Assembly (NCBI GenBank): GCA_015075585.1
Contig: JABTUB010000001.1
Span: 372,001-436,000 of the forward strand
Reading direction: 5' to 3'
Source of the DNA: Chloracidobacterium sp.
GTDB taxonomy: Bacteria; Acidobacteriota; Blastocatellia; Pyrinomonadales; Pyrinomonadaceae
Length of the DNA stretch: 64,000 bases
Position numbers and translations under genes: made by a program. The notes beneath the pieces were generated by a model that worked only from the letters and a program-made list of their open reading frames with translations, ran no database searches and was not told the origin of the DNA. Shown in pieces: positions 1 through 10,455 of the stretch. Positions within the stretch are counted from its first letter, which is position 1; the number at the start of each line of letters is the position of its first letter.

Positions 1-1291
1 GATAAATGACCGCGTCGTACAAGGCGCATGCCTCGGCCGTCTTGCCGGCACGTTCGCTGTCGCGTGCCGCCCAATAGCCGGCCTTGCCTCGATTTGTCGT
101 GTCCTTATCGGCGTAGCGGGCAAGGTGTTCGATAAGCATCTGCGACGAAGCGGCGAAATTCTTGGCTTCGTGCTGAAGCCACGCCGCTTCGAACTGAGCC
201 TGCGCGACATCGACGGAGTTCGGAAAGGCATTGAGCGCCGTGCTAAGGAAATATGTTTCTTCGGTACGCATTCTTGCATCGCGTGCGGCAAGGCCCGCGT
301 CGATGAAGGTCTTTGCCGTGAGCTTGCCTTGCGGAAATCTTTGCCGCATCTCGTCCGCCGCGGTACGTGCCTGCGGCCACTGCCTCGCTTTGGCGTAGCC
401 GAGCACGAGCTGACGCGATGCTTCTTCACTTTCGAGAGAATTCATCGGCATTGCCGCGAATGCCTTCTGTGCATCCACCATCCGCGCCGCACCCGAGAAG
501 GCCGTAACCTTAGCAAGCCGCACGTCGTTGGCTGTTACGGCACTTTCCGGTATCGATGCGAATGCGTTCGCCGCATCGGCCCAAAGGCTCAGTGAAAAGA
601 GCCGCATCGCAAGATCGAGCGATTCCTGCACGTTCGCGGGTGTCAAAGGCTGGCCGAGCGACGTAAGCTTTGCCGCGGCCTCAGCCGCAGCGGGAGTACG
701 AGCCGCAGCGAAATATGTGCGGCGATAGTAACCGATCGCCTCGGGCATCGAATTTTGAGCTTCGTACGCCTTTGCGGTCAGCAGAAGAGCGTCTGGATCA
801 TTTGCCGTGCTCATTTGTACAAGGAACGGCGGCACCTCGACCGCACGCCCGGCGGCGATCGCCGCAGCGGCCCAACTGAGTTTTGAATCACGGACGCGCA
901 CCGAATTGGGATATTCGTGCAGCAGTTTGTCGAAAGCCTCGAGGGCACCGGCATTATCGCCCGCGGCCTGCAGGGCTTTTCCGCGAAGCCACAACGCATG
1001 ATCGGCGGCCTTTGTCTTTTCGTTGAAGATCTTTGAGTTGAGCAGTGCCGCCGCTCCCGCCGGATCGTTCGCATCAAGCTTCATTTTCGCATGCAGAAGC
1101 CGCGCGAGTGCACCTGAACGTTTGTTCGCAAAGCGCGTTTCTATATCGGCAATCATCGCTTCGGGCGGCATTTTGCCGGTCGAGGTGATCTCACGAAGTC
1201 TTGCGAGTGCCTGCTCCTCGCTCTGCTGGCCGCTGCAGCTGAGCGTTAGGATGATAAGCAAAATGATGGCGAATGTTTGTTTGCGGAGCAT
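1..1291 (-). CDS. TPR-rich soluble lytic transglycosylase-like protein, N-terminal part (cut by window edge)
   Basis: The minus strand is open from an ATG at 1291 to the window edge, giving about 430 residues with no stop. The N-terminus (MLRKQTFAIILLIILTLSCS) is a secretion signal with a possible but imperfect lipobox at the Cys. The rest is helical Ala/Leu-rich TPR-like repeats ending in a segment (GYWAARDSERAGKTAEA) that resembles the last superhelical repeats of Slt70 just before the catalytic SLT domain. In that family the enzyme cleaves peptidoglycan glycan strands in the periplasm. The catalytic domain would lie outside the window, so the enzymatic call is inference; a plain TPR lipoprotein remains possible. 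It is divergent from the VWA gene, about 120 bp away. Confidence 0.6.
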   Translation of the reverse strand, partial: MLRKQTFAIILLIILTLSCSGQQSEEQALARLREITSTGKMPPEAMIADIETRFANKRSGALARLLHAKMKLDANDPAGAAALLNSKIFNEKTKAADHALWLRGKALQAAGDNAGALEAFDKLLHEYPNSVRVRDSKLSWAAAAIAAGRAVEVPPFLVQMSTANDPDALLLTAKAYEAQNSMPEAIGYYRRTYFAAARTPAAAEAAAKLTSLGQPLTPANVQESLDLAMRLFSLSLWADAANAFASIPESAVTANDVRLAKVTAFSGAARMVDAQKAFAAMPMNSLESEEASRQLVLGYAKARQWPQARTAADEMRQRFPQGKLTAKTFIDAGLAARDARMRTEETYFLSTALNAFPNSVDVAQAQFEAAWLQHEAKNFAASSQMLIEHLARYADKDTTNRGKAGYWAARDSERAGKTAEACALYDAVIY

Positions 1292-1411
1292 ATGGGTCAA
1301 CAAAGTAAAGATGGCCGAGTATAACGCAGGGTTGTTCGGCGTTATACTTTGTACGGTATTATAGCAAACGCCGGCGGCCTGTTGTTCTTGACCGGCCCGG
1401 CGTCAAAAGTT

Positions 1412-3547
1412 ATGCGAAAAGCTCTCTTTGGCTTGCCCTTCCTTCTCGCTTTCTCGATCCTGTCGCACGCACAGACGCCGACACCCACGCCTGCAGAAGA
1501 CGATAATGTCGTAAAGATATCGACCAGCCTCATCCAGCTTGATGCAACATTCGTTGACAGTAAGGGCAACGCGGTGCGCGACATCAGACGCGATGAGGTC
1601 GAGGTCTATGAGAATGGGCGAAAGCAGGCTGTCAGCGGCTTCTCCTTCGTCAACGTGCCTTTGGGGCGTGCCGTGCAGACCGCCGCTGTCGATAAGAATG
1701 CGCCGCCCGTGCCGCAGGCTCAACTGAGGCCCGAGAACATTCACCGCACCATTGCTCTGGTGGTTGACGACCTGTCGCTGTCATTTACGAGTGTGTATGA
1801 GACGCGGCGCAGCCTCAAGAAGTTCGTTGATGAGCAGATGCAGATCGGCGACCTTGTTGCCATCGTTCGTACAGGTGCAGGCGTCGGTGCTCTGCAACAG
1901 TTCACATCCGACAAACGCCTGCTTTATGCGGCTATTGAGCGTGTTCGTTGGAATCCGCTGGGCACCGGCGGAATAGGAGCGTTCGCGCCGATAAGTGCAG
2001 GCGCGGCTGCCGGTGACGATGATACAGCGGACTCTGATGAGACCGAGATCGCAAGCGGCTCAGGCGAATCGCTCGATGATTATCGCTCGCGCGTGTTCGC
2101 GACCGGAACGCTCGGCGCTCTGCGTTTCATTGTTCAAGGAATGGGCCAATTGCCCGGCCGCAAATCAGTGATCCTGTTTTCGGATGGTTTCAGGCTGTTT
2201 GAAAAGACACCGACCGGAGCACCGGCGACGGGTATGGTCATGGATTTCGTAAGGCAACTGATCGATCAGGCCAACCGCTCGTCGGTCGTCTTCTACACCG
2301 TCGATGGACGCGGGCTGCAAGTTCCGGGATTTACCGCCGAAGACAACCCCGAACGGACGGATCCGGCATCAATGGAGGCTGCTTTGGCAGGCCGCCGCGA
2401 TCAACTCTTCGAGACGCAGGAGGGGCTGACCTTTCTTGCTGAGGAGACCGGCGGTTTTGCTGTCAGAAATCAAAACGATCTTTCCGGCGGCGTACGAAAG
2501 ATCCTGAACGATCAAAGTTACTATCTCATCGCCTATGAGCCGGATGACGAGACCTTTGACTCGGCAAAACGCAGATTCAACAAGATCGAGATAAAGGTGC
2601 TTCGCAAGGGCGTAACGGCGCGCTATCGCAGCGGCTTTTTCAATGTTGCGGATAAGCCCGCCGATGCTGTCGTGAAAACGCTCTCCCCTGTCGCCCAACT
2701 CCAGTCGGCCCTTGTATCGCCGTTCGCCGTGAATGGTATCGACCTGAAGTTCACGGCGTTGTTCGCCAATAATGCACAGACCGGCTCATTTGTCCGCTCA
2801 CTGCTCCATGTGGACGGCACCGATCTTAAATTCGTCGATGAAAAGGACGGACTGCAGAAGATCTCGTTCGACGTGCTCGTGGTCAGCTTTGGCGACAGCG
2901 GCCAACCGGTAGATAGTTTGGCAAAGACCTACACGATGACCGTGAAGCCCGCCGCCGCAAAAAAGATCAAGGATCACGGTTTTAACTATTACCTGACCTT
3001 TCCGGTAAAGAAACCCGGAGCTTACCAACTACGCGTGGCCTTACGCGATCCGGTGAGCGGCGCCGTGGGGTCGGCGAGCCAATTCATCGAAGTGCCGAAT
3101 ATCAAGAAAAGCAAGGTTGCGCTGTCAAGCATCATTATCGAGAACCTGACGCCTGCCGAGTGGAAGGACCTCAGCAGTGCGGCTGCCGGTAACTTTCGAG
3201 TCGATTCGCTGACCGATACCGCCGTTCGAAGGATCAAGCAGAATTCGGTGCTGCTTTACGCCTATCAGATCTACAATGCGCGAACTGATGCCTCGCGGCT
3301 TAATGATATGAAGGTAAAGGTTCGGGTCTTTCGCGACGGCAAACTGATCTTGGACGGCGCCGAAACGGCGCTCGACACGGCAGGGCAAACCGACCTTTCA
3401 CATATCGACAGCGGAGGCTCGCTGGCGATCGGCCGGGCAATGCAGCCGGGCGATTATATCCTGCAGGTGGTCGTTATGGACAAGAGTTCGGAGAAGAAAC
3501 CGGTGGCGGCCTCGCAGTATATTCAATTTGAGGTTGTGGGCGATTAG
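1412..3547 (+). CDS. Secreted VWA-domain protein (acidobacterial VWFA-related family)
   Basis: The protein has 711 residues from the chosen start at 1412. A start 21 codons upstream is open, but the 1412 start directly gives a clean signal peptide (MRKALFGLPFLLAFSILSHA) followed by a Thr/Pro linker. An N-terminal domain with the phrase VDSKGNAVRDIRRDEVEVYENG is typical of the VWFA-related Acidobacterial family. A von Willebrand A domain follows, with an intact MIDAS motif DLSLS and a later phrase GRKSVILFSDGF. The C-terminal half is beta-rich and resembles no enzyme. In this family the proteins are exported and presumed to mediate adhesion or binding; no substrate is known. It overlaps the opening of the next gene region but not its chosen start. 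Confidence 0.85.
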   Translation: MRKALFGLPFLLAFSILSHAQTPTPTPAEDDNVVKISTSLIQLDATFVDSKGNAVRDIRRDEVEVYENGRKQAVSGFSFVNVPLGRAVQTAAVDKNAPPVPQAQLRPENIHRTIALVVDDLSLSFTSVYETRRSLKKFVDEQMQIGDLVAIVRTGAGVGALQQFTSDKRLLYAAIERVRWNPLGTGGIGAFAPISAGAAAGDDDTADSDETEIASGSGESLDDYRSRVFATGTLGALRFIVQGMGQLPGRKSVILFSDGFRLFEKTPTGAPATGMVMDFVRQLIDQANRSSVVFYTVDGRGLQVPGFTAEDNPERTDPASMEAALAGRRDQLFETQEGLTFLAEETGGFAVRNQNDLSGGVRKILNDQSYYLIAYEPDDETFDSAKRRFNKIEIKVLRKGVTARYRSGFFNVADKPADAVVKTLSPVAQLQSALVSPFAVNGIDLKFTALFANNAQTGSFVRSLLHVDGTDLKFVDEKDGLQKISFDVLVVSFGDSGQPVDSLAKTYTMTVKPAAAKKIKDHGFNYYLTFPVKKPGAYQLRVALRDPVSGAVGSASQFIEVPNIKKSKVALSSIIIENLTPAEWKDLSSAAAGNFRVDSLTDTAVRRIKQNSVLLYAYQIYNARTDASRLNDMKVKVRVFRDGKLILDGAETALDTAGQTDLSHIDSGGSLAIGRAMQPGDYILQVVVMDKSSEKKPVAASQYIQFEVVGD

Positions 3548-3569
3548 CGGCAGCAAAGCGTTGAGCGTG

Positions 3570-4688
3570 ATGTTAGAACTTCGAACTATCGAACTGATCG
3601 AGATAAACCTTCCGCTTGTTCACTTTTTTGAGACGAGCTTCGGCCGTACATACGAGCGGCGCATCATCTTGGTGCGCGTCGAGGATGCAGACGGAGCCGA
3701 AGGCTGGGGCGAGGTAACGTGCGGCGAAATGCCGGGCTATTCGGACGAATGGACCGATTCAGCGTGGGTTACTATGGAGAAGATCCTCGCACCGATGGTC
3801 GTCGAGCGTGATGCCGAATCAGCCGCGGACGTTTGGTGGCTTATGGCGTGGGCTCGCGGCCACCGAATGGCAAAGGCCGGCATCGAGACCGCATGTTGGG
3901 ATCTCGAAGCGAAAAAGATCGGCGTCCCGTTATGGAAGCATCTCGGCGGCGTGAACCAAACAATAGACTGCGGTGTTTCGATCGGCATACAGGATTCGAT
4001 ACCGCAACTTTTGGACAAGATCCGCGGCGAACTCGATGCGGGCTACAAACGGATAAAGATCAAGATCAGCCCGCGTTGGGATCACGATGTGCTAAGGGCA
4101 GTTCGCGGCGAGTTCGGCGATATTCTGCTGATGGGCGATGCGAATTCGGCGTACACGCTTGACGATACGGAGCGGCTGAAAAGTTTTGATGAATTCGGCC
4201 TTATGATGCTTGAACAGCCGCTGTCTTATGATGACATCGTCGATCACGCCAAGCTTCAGGCACAGATCGCGACGCCGATATGCCTTGATGAACCGATAAA
4301 GTCGGCCGACGATGCCCGCAAGGCGATCGAACTCGGCTCGGGTAAGATAATTAACCTTAAGAACGGCCGCGTCGGCGGCCATACACAGTCGAAGCTTGTC
4401 GAAACGGTTTGCCGCAAGAACGGCATTCCCGTTTGGTGCGGCGGTATGCTTGAGAGCGGCATTGGACGTGCTCACAACATAGCGATCTCAACCCTTGCGG
4501 GCTATACGCTGCCGGGCGACGTCTCGGCAAGCAAGCGTTACTGGCACGAGGACATCATCGAGCCTGCGGTCGAGGTCTCAGCATCCGGAACGATAACCGC
4601 GCCGGACGCTGCCGGCATCGGGTTCGAGGTCATACGCGGGAGGGTCGAACGCGCATCCGTTCGCCGCACAACGATCGCGAAAACTTGA
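3570..4688 (+). CDS. Enolase-superfamily enzyme, OSBS / N-succinylamino acid racemase-like
   Basis: The protein has 372 residues from ATG 3570, 22 bp after the VWA gene stop. It has the two-domain muconate-lactonizing-enzyme layout: an N-terminal capping domain and a barrel carrying the KIK motif (catalytic Lys pair), metal ligands in GDANSAY, EQPL and LDEPI, and a second catalytic Lys in NLKNGRVGG. Close relatives are annotated MenC (o-succinylbenzoate synthase) or N-succinylamino acid racemase, which share this active site. This window also encodes MqnD of the futalosine menaquinone route, so a classical MenC role would be redundant. A racemase or related role is therefore more likely, by inference. 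No gene symbol is assigned for that reason. Confidence 0.8.
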   Translation: MLELRTIELIEINLPLVHFFETSFGRTYERRIILVRVEDADGAEGWGEVTCGEMPGYSDEWTDSAWVTMEKILAPMVVERDAESAADVWWLMAWARGHRMAKAGIETACWDLEAKKIGVPLWKHLGGVNQTIDCGVSIGIQDSIPQLLDKIRGELDAGYKRIKIKISPRWDHDVLRAVRGEFGDILLMGDANSAYTLDDTERLKSFDEFGLMMLEQPLSYDDIVDHAKLQAQIATPICLDEPIKSADDARKAIELGSGKIINLKNGRVGGHTQSKLVETVCRKNGIPVWCGGMLESGIGRAHNIAISTLAGYTLPGDVSASKRYWHEDIIEPAVEVSASGTITAPDAAGIGFEVIRGRVERASVRRTTIAKT

Positions 4689-4694
4689 GCGGCC

Positions 4695-6506
4695 TTACGA
4701 CAGCCAAAAGAGACGCAAAAATATCATTGCCACGACAAAAAGCAGAGTGGTGAGCGGCAGGCCGATCTTGAAGTAATCTTTGAAGCAATAGCCGCCGGGA
4801 CTCATCACAAGGACATTCACCGCGTGACTCAGCGGCGTCATGAATGCCATTGAGGCTCCCATTGCAACGCCCATTATGACACCTCGCGGATCGACGCCGG
4901 CCTGCTGCGCTATCTGAATGGCGATCGGGCCGATGATCGTCGCTGCGACCGCGCCGTTGACAAGCTGTGTAAAGATGGCAGAAACGATGAACAGCCCGGC
5001 AACGAGTATCATCGGCCCGTGCCCGCCAAATACATCAACGATCGCAACGGCAGTGATCCCGGCGGCATTTGTCTTTGTCAGAGCGATTCCCATCGGTAGC
5101 ATACCCGCAACAAGAAAGACCGTTTTCCAGCCGATAGATGAGTACGCCTGTTCTATGCTGATGATCCGTGCAACGACCATCGCGAGTGCGCCGCCGAGCA
5201 TTATCGCCCCCGTGAGGTCGGGCAGGAGCAAGGCGAGCAGCAGTGTTACCGCAAAGATCGCCAGTGCCGCCCACCCTCGGCCGTGCACGGTCATCTCGGC
5301 GTCATCCTTGCCCATCAAAAGGATGATATCCGGGTCGTCGCGCAGCACGGCCAGCTTTTCACGCGGCCCCTGCAGCAGAAGTGCATCACCGAATCTCAGC
5401 GGAACATCCGCTATACCGATGAAAATTTCCTTATCTCCGTGCCATATCGCAAGTGCCGAGACGCCGTATTTCTCACGAAAGTGTATGCTGCGCAGTGTCC
5501 TGCCGATAAGCCGTGAACGCGGTGCGAGCATAGCCTCGAAAACCTCGACGGTCTGTGACTCAAGGTCACTCTCCTTCCAGTCAACATCCGGAAGGTACTC
5601 CATGAACGGCTTTACGTCGCGTTCGCGGAAATCATCTTCATCACCTTCGAGTACCAGCGTGTCGCCGCGCCGTATCTTAGTGTCGGGCGAAAGGTCGAGC
5701 AGTTTTTTGCCGCCACGTTCGATGGCAACGACATTAACGCCAAAGTCCTCACGAAGAGTGCATTCCGAAAGCTTTTTGCCGGTGAGGAACGAGTTGTCAG
5801 GCACACGCGCCCGGAAGAGCTTCTGATCGAGTTTGTATGCCTCGATAAGGTCGGAACGGCGTGTCGCATCGGGGGCGACCGTTCGCTCGATCGGCGAATC
5901 GCCCGGCAGCGAACGCCGTCCGACGAGCGCGATATACAAGATACCGAACACCGCGATGGGAAGCCCCACGGGCAGAAAGTCAACGAGGCTGAAGCCGCCG
6001 ATGTCGTGGTCGCGAAGTATCGAATTCAGAACGATGTTCGAGGTGGTGAAGAGCGTAGCCGCACCGCCTAGTATCGTCGAAAATGCAAGCGGGATAAGGA
6101 TCTTTGACAGCCGGACGTGAGCCTTCTTAGCGGCCCCGGTAGCGGCGGGCAGCAGCACTGCCGCTGCGGCGATGTTGTTCATAAAGAACGAAAGAAAGGC
6201 TCCTGCGACCATTACTGAGATTATCAGCTGCAATTCACTCTTCCCGCCGATGCGCGAAAGTATGCCGCCGACCTGTTCGGTAACGCCCGTACGCTCAAGT
6301 GCTTCGGTCAATACAAAGATCGCGATGATCGTTATGACCGCCGAGCGGCTGAATCCTGAGAATGCCTCCTGTGTGGTCAGAACACCGGTCAGTCCGAGAG
6401 CTACGACGACGAGTAGTGCTACGAGGTCGGCGGGCAGCCGTCCTGAGAGAAAGAGGGCGAGTGCGCTGCCCAAGATGATAAGTGTTAATAAAAGCTCGTT
6501 GGTCAA
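4695..6506 (-). CDS. SLC13/DASS-type membrane transporter with two TrkA-C (RCK-C) domains
   Basis: The protein has 603 residues. About five or six hydrophobic segments form the N-terminal membrane block (start [20 protein letters not shown]). Two soluble RCK-C domains follow (roughly residues 215-297 and 325-390, each with a GDTLVLEG or GDALLLQG turn). A second membrane block then includes the conserved phrase [16 protein letters not shown]. This matches SLC13 permeases with inserted TrkA-C domains, which move anions such as sulfate or dicarboxylates with sodium; the substrate cannot be told here. The stop lies 6 bp from the convergent enolase-family gene, with no clear terminator between them. 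Confidence 0.85.
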   Translation of the reverse strand: MTNELLLTLIILGSALALFLSGRLPADLVALLVVVALGLTGVLTTQEAFSGFSRSAVITIIAIFVLTEALERTGVTEQVGGILSRIGGKSELQLIISVMVAGAFLSFFMNNIAAAAVLLPAATGAAKKAHVRLSKILIPLAFSTILGGAATLFTTSNIVLNSILRDHDIGGFSLVDFLPVGLPIAVFGILYIALVGRRSLPGDSPIERTVAPDATRRSDLIEAYKLDQKLFRARVPDNSFLTGKKLSECTLREDFGVNVVAIERGGKKLLDLSPDTKIRRGDTLVLEGDEDDFRERDVKPFMEYLPDVDWKESDLESQTVEVFEAMLAPRSRLIGRTLRSIHFREKYGVSALAIWHGDKEIFIGIADVPLRFGDALLLQGPREKLAVLRDDPDIILLMGKDDAEMTVHGRGWAALAIFAVTLLLALLLPDLTGAIMLGGALAMVVARIISIEQAYSSIGWKTVFLVAGMLPMGIALTKTNAAGITAVAIVDVFGGHGPMILVAGLFIVSAIFTQLVNGAVAATIIGPIAIQIAQQAGVDPRGVIMGVAMGASMAFMTPLSHAVNVLVMSPGGYCFKDYFKIGLPLTTLLFVVAMIFLRLFWLS

Positions 6507-6620
6507 GGCTCAAGTGTAATTCGACATCGGTTTTCGTTCAATCGATGTACGGGTGCGAGGGTAGCCATTTCCGCGGCGATATTCAAGAATGATAAAGTAA
6601 TTGATCTAATAGCTTTAGAT

Positions 6621-8309
6621 ATGAGCAGCAATGAACCAAACAAGATCATCTTTTCGATGGTCAAAGTATCAAAATTTTACGATAAGAAGCCTGTACTGAA
6701 GGATATCTACCTTTCGTTCTTTTACGGGGCAAAGATCGGCGTTCTCGGGCTGAACGGCGCAGGCAAATCATCTTTGCTAAAGATCATCGCGGGTGTCGAT
6801 AAAGATTTTAACGGCGAGGTCGTTTTTTCAAAGGGCTACAGCGTCGGCTATCTGGAACAGGAGCCAAAGCTTGATGACACCAAGACGGTTCGAGAGATCG
6901 TCGAAGAAGCGGTCGGCTCGACGGTCGCTTTGTTGAAGGAATATGAGGAGATCAACGCCAAGTTCGCCGAACCGATGAGCGATGACGAGATGAACGCTTT
7001 GATCGAGCGGCAAGGCGAGGTGCAGGAAAAACTTGATGCGGCCGATGCGTGGGACCTCGATGCGCGGCTTGAAATGGCGATGGACGCGCTCCGCTGCCCG
7101 CCGCCTGAGACACTTATTAAGAATCTTTCCGGCGGCGAGAAACGCCGTGTCGCACTCTGCCGCCTGTTGCTGCAAAAGCCTGACATTTTGCTACTTGATG
7201 AGCCGACGAATCATCTTGACGCCGAGACAGTAGCGTGGCTTGAGCAGCACCTTCAGCGATACGAAGGAACGATCATTGCAGTTACGCACGACCGATATTT
7301 CCTCGACAACATAGCGGGCTGGATCCTCGAACTGGACCGCGGCGAGGGCATACCGTATCAAGGCAACTACTCGTCGTGGCTTGAGCAAAAGCATGTGCGG
7401 CTCGCTCAGGAGCAGAAGCAGGAGGACAAGCGGCAAAAAACACTCGAACGCGAACTCGAATGGATACGAATGTCGCCAAAAGGCCGCCACGCCAAGTCAA
7501 AGGCCCGCATAAATGACTACGAAAAGCTCGTAGCGACCGAAAGTGAGAAACGAAGCGAGGAACTTGAGATATTCATCCCGCCGGGCGAGCGGCTCGGCGA
7601 CAACGTGATCGAGGCAAAAGGCGTTTCAAAGGCATACGGCGACAAGCTGCTGTTCGAAGGCCTGAACTTCTCGCTTCCGCCGGGCGGCATCGTCGGCGTG
7701 ATCGGCCCGAACGGTGCCGGCAAAACAACACTTTTCCGGCTCATCACGGGGCAAGATACCGCTGACGGCGGCGAATTCAAGGTCGGCTCGACCGTAAAAC
7801 TCGGCTACGTCGATCAGTCCCGCGACTCTCTCGATGATAACAAGACCGTTTGGGATGAGATCGCGGACGGGCTTGATGTCGTGCAGCTCGGCAAGCGCGA
7901 GGTCAACTCGCGGGCGTATGTATCGCGATTCAATTTTTCAGGGTCGGATCAGCAAAAGCGTGTCGGCCAGCTCTCTGGAGGTGAACGCAATCGCGTTCAC
8001 CTCGCAAAAATGCTAAAAAGCGGTGCGAACGTGCTGCTGCTCGACGAACCGACGAATGACCTTGACGTGAATACGATGCGGGCGCTGGAAGAAGCTCTTG
8101 AAAACTTTGCAGGCTGTGCCGTCGTAATTAGTCATGATCGCTGGTTTCTGGACCGCATCGCAACGCACATACTCGCGTTCGAAGGCGACAGTCACGTTGA
8201 GTATTTTGACGGCAATTACAGCGAGTACGAAGATGACCGCAAACGCCGCCTCGGCCACGACGCGGACCAGCCGCATCGTATCAAGTACAGGAGTTTGACC
8301 AGAGCATAG
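6621..8309 (+). CDS. ettA: Energy-dependent translational throttle protein EttA (ABC-F ATPase)
   Basis: The protein has 562 residues and two ABC ATPase domains without membrane segments. Walker A motifs are GLNGAGKS (residues 43-50) and GPNGAGKTT. Signature motifs are [15 protein letters not shown] and [15 protein letters not shown]. Walker B motifs end in [10 protein letters not shown] and [11 protein letters not shown] charged linker between the domains and a C-terminal stretch ending DDRKRRLG...PHRIKYR are characteristic of EttA rather than Uup or YheS. In the family it binds the ribosomal E site and gates entry into elongation according to ADP/ATP. Length agrees with the family (about 555). 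The downstream lipoprotein starts 10 bp after its stop. Confidence 0.95.
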   Translation: MSSNEPNKIIFSMVKVSKFYDKKPVLKDIYLSFFYGAKIGVLGLNGAGKSSLLKIIAGVDKDFNGEVVFSKGYSVGYLEQEPKLDDTKTVREIVEEAVGSTVALLKEYEEINAKFAEPMSDDEMNALIERQGEVQEKLDAADAWDLDARLEMAMDALRCPPPETLIKNLSGGEKRRVALCRLLLQKPDILLLDEPTNHLDAETVAWLEQHLQRYEGTIIAVTHDRYFLDNIAGWILELDRGEGIPYQGNYSSWLEQKHVRLAQEQKQEDKRQKTLERELEWIRMSPKGRHAKSKARINDYEKLVATESEKRSEELEIFIPPGERLGDNVIEAKGVSKAYGDKLLFEGLNFSLPPGGIVGVIGPNGAGKTTLFRLITGQDTADGGEFKVGSTVKLGYVDQSRDSLDDNKTVWDEIADGLDVVQLGKREVNSRAYVSRFNFSGSDQQKRVGQLSGGERNRVHLAKMLKSGANVLLLDEPTNDLDVNTMRALEEALENFAGCAVVISHDRWFLDRIATHILAFEGDSHVEYFDGNYSEYEDDRKRRLGHDADQPHRIKYRSLTRA

Positions 8310-8319
8310 ATCAGCAGCG

Positions 8320-9162
8320 ATGTTAAAGCGGTTCGGTTCACTGTTATTTGCGGCGTGCCTTATCACAGGATGTTCGCGTGGTGTCGTCGAGATCGCAAGC
8401 GTGCCCGAACCCGCCGCTCCCGCATCACCGATAGTTGAACAGGAGCCTTCTGCCGCACCGACGCCGTCGGTGCCGAACCTTCAAAGCGAACTGCTCAGTT
8501 CAAAAAATTCTACGACCGATTCGCCGATCGGCAGGTTCGATTTCAAAAATTACACCTACGAACTCCCGAGAGGCTGGCAAAATCCTGACGGAACGTCGGA
8601 GATCGAGTTAAAAAATGGGTACGTGCCGCCTGTTGAGACCAATATCGGCGACGAAATGAGCGGTGAACAAAGGATGGTTGCCAAAGCCCGGAGGCGTATC
8701 GGGCTTTCGTATGTTACAACGAAGTTCTTCGACGTTACGGGCGACGGGCAGGATGAAGCTGTTGTGATCTTGAAGATCGAGACCGGCGGCTCCGCCTTAC
8801 CGCAGATCGCGTGCGTGTTCGAATGGAAGGATGATGCTCCGGAGCTATTATGGGAGTTTCGAACCGGTGACAGGGCTGACGGCGGCCTCAAGAATGTCTA
8901 TTCGGAGGACGGCGAATTGATCGTCGAACTCTTCGGCCAAGACCGTTTTCTTTTGGGCGCGATCGAAACCGGCAAGATCACCGGCGATAGAGAACCGCTC
9001 TGTTGCCCGACGTTCTTTACCAGAACTTCCTATAAGTGGAACGGCAAGAATTTCATAATGGACAAGGAACGCCTCACTTTTTCGATCGCCGACCCCTCCG
9101 CACCGCCGGTCGATAAGCTGGGCGATATTGTTAACAACATCAAAAAAGCGCGGAAAAGATAA
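8320..9162 (+). CDS. Predicted lipoprotein of unknown function
   Basis: The protein has 280 residues. The N-terminus (MLKRFGSLLFAACLITGC) is a lipoprotein signal with lipobox ITGC, so it should be lipid-anchored after export. A Pro/Ala/Ser-rich linker of about 40 residues follows. The soluble domain includes a phrase about a quantity tracked through a stored structure (FFDVTGDGQDEAVVILKIETGG), which looks like a single FG-GAP/VCBS-like calcium loop, D-x-T-x-D-x-Q-D-E. I do not recognise the family. It lies 10 bp after ettA and 23 bp before xerD, so it may be cotranscribed with both, but nothing suggests a shared role. Confidence 0.75.
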   Translation: MLKRFGSLLFAACLITGCSRGVVEIASVPEPAAPASPIVEQEPSAAPTPSVPNLQSELLSSKNSTTDSPIGRFDFKNYTYELPRGWQNPDGTSEIELKNGYVPPVETNIGDEMSGEQRMVAKARRRIGLSYVTTKFFDVTGDGQDEAVVILKIETGGSALPQIACVFEWKDDAPELLWEFRTGDRADGGLKNVYSEDGELIVELFGQDRFLLGAIETGKITGDREPLCCPTFFTRTSYKWNGKNFIMDKERLTFSIADPSAPPVDKLGDIVNNIKKARKR

Positions 9163-9185
9163 GCGTAAAATAGTAGAATACAGGC

Positions 9186-10112
9186 GTGCAGCATCACCTC
9201 ATCCGTGAATATCTCGTTTATTGCCAAGTAGAAAAAGGTCTTTCGCCGCGATCGGTCGCAAGCTACGCTTTTGATATTGGCAAGCTCGCAGAATGGGCTG
9301 GAAAGAACGGTATCGACCTGCTTTCGGTTACTCGCTCCGACCTTCGCGAATGGCTCATCGACCTGGCTGCCGAACACTTAGCAGAAAATTCCAAGAGGCG
9401 GCTGATCAGTTCGATACGCGGGTTCTACAAGTTCCTTATGTATGACGGCCATGTCAAGGCGAACCCCGCGGAAGACCTCGTTTCACCGCAGAAGGGTGTA
9501 TATCTGCCGCGTTTTCTCAACAAGAGCGAGATCGAAATGCTGCTTGCAGTACCAGATACTTCGACCGAAACCGGCCTGCGCGACCGGGCGATACTCGAAT
9601 TGATGTACGCCTCGGGCCTTCGCGTCTCAGAGACTGTCGGCGTCAGAATTCAGGATATGGATCTCGACCTCGGGATCATAACAACAACGGGAAAAGGCAA
9701 TAAAACCCGGCGCGTGCCGGTAGGGAGCAGTGCGATCGGGTGGCTGCAAAGCTATCTCGCCCTGCGGGCGAAAAAAGAAAATGTGCGGTTCGATAACATC
9801 TTCCTGACACCGGGCGGGAAACCGCTCAACAGACAAGAGATCCACAAATTTATCGTTGAATACGCGACGAAATGCGGGCTGAACGGTGTTACGCCGCACA
9901 CGCTGCGGCACTCATTCGCTACACATCTGATACAAAATGCCGCCGATATACGTTCCGTCCAACAGATGCTCGGACATTCGGACATCTCGACCACGCAGAT
10001 ATATACACACGTAACCGATGAACAGCTTTTGAAGAGCTATCGTAAATTTCACCCGCGGGCAAGATCGGAAAAGGCCGACCGCGCAGCGGCGGAAACAAAG
10101 GTTTGCGGTTAA
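9186..10112 (+). CDS. xerD: Tyrosine recombinase XerD-like
   Basis: The protein has 308 residues from a GTG start. The N-terminal SAM-like core-binding domain (residues 1-90) is followed by the catalytic domain. The full active site is visible: R146 (YASGLRVSE), K170 (GKGNKTRR), H238 and R241 (HTLRHSF), H264 (MLGHSDISTT) and nucleophile Y273. In the family this enzyme works with XerC and FtsK to resolve chromosome dimers at dif. No attachment site or phage gene is adjacent, and length and sequence fit housekeeping XerD rather than an island integrase. XerC cannot be excluded from sequence alone. Confidence 0.9.
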   Translation: MQHHLIREYLVYCQVEKGLSPRSVASYAFDIGKLAEWAGKNGIDLLSVTRSDLREWLIDLAAEHLAENSKRRLISSIRGFYKFLMYDGHVKANPAEDLVSPQKGVYLPRFLNKSEIEMLLAVPDTSTETGLRDRAILELMYASGLRVSETVGVRIQDMDLDLGIITTTGKGNKTRRVPVGSSAIGWLQSYLALRAKKENVRFDNIFLTPGGKPLNRQEIHKFIVEYATKCGLNGVTPHTLRHSFATHLIQNAADIRSVQQMLGHSDISTTQIYTHVTDEQLLKSYRKFHPRARSEKADRAAAETKVCG

Positions 10113-10262
10113 AACCGCATTGTTTTGTTCCGTTTTGTGCTTCGAAAGGGTGCCGGCTTAACTGACAGCGCCGACTTGCGCTTTTGCCGGCTTCTCGGTA
10201 ATATTGGAAATTTGCTATTTAGCGCCTAAAAACGCTGATGGCAGCTTGAGAAGTAAATAAAC

Positions 10263-10350
10263 GCATGGGTGGTCGAGCGGTCAAAGGCAACGGGCTGTAA
10301 ACCCGTCGGGTTAATTCCCTACGTAGGTTCGAATCCTACCCCATGCACCA
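10263..10350 (+). tRNA. tRNA-Tyr (anticodon GTA)
   Basis: Acceptor GCATGGG pairs with CCCATGC, with discriminator A and an encoded CCA. The anticodon loop reads CTGTAAA. The long variable arm is typical of bacterial tRNA-Tyr. It is the first of three tRNAs ahead of tuf, the common bacterial order Tyr-Gly-Thr-tuf. Confidence 0.97.
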
Positions 10351-10358
10351 TTTTTAAT

Positions 10359-10434
10359 GCGGGAGTAGCTCAGTTGGTAGAGCGTCAGCCTTCCAAGCTG
10401 AATGTCGCGAGTTCGAGCCTCGTCTCCCGCTCCA
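10359..10434 (+). tRNA. tRNA-Gly (anticodon TCC)
   Basis: Acceptor GCGGGAG pairs with CTCCCGC, discriminator T, encoded CCA. The anticodon loop is CTTCCAA and the T-loop is GTTCGAGCC. Eight bases separate it from tRNA-Tyr, so both are likely cut from one precursor. Confidence 0.97.
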
Positions 10435-10455
10435 GGTTCTGAGCGTTTGTGCCGT

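Noticed and set aside
4918..5826. 302-codon open frame on the plus strand within the SLC13 transporter
   Set aside because: The Ser/Pro/Arg-rich translation is a typical shadow of the opposite-strand membrane protein gene.
9186..10112. XerD-like recombinase as an island integrase
   Set aside because: It is flanked by housekeeping genes of normal composition with no attachment repeats; its length and motifs fit housekeeping XerD.
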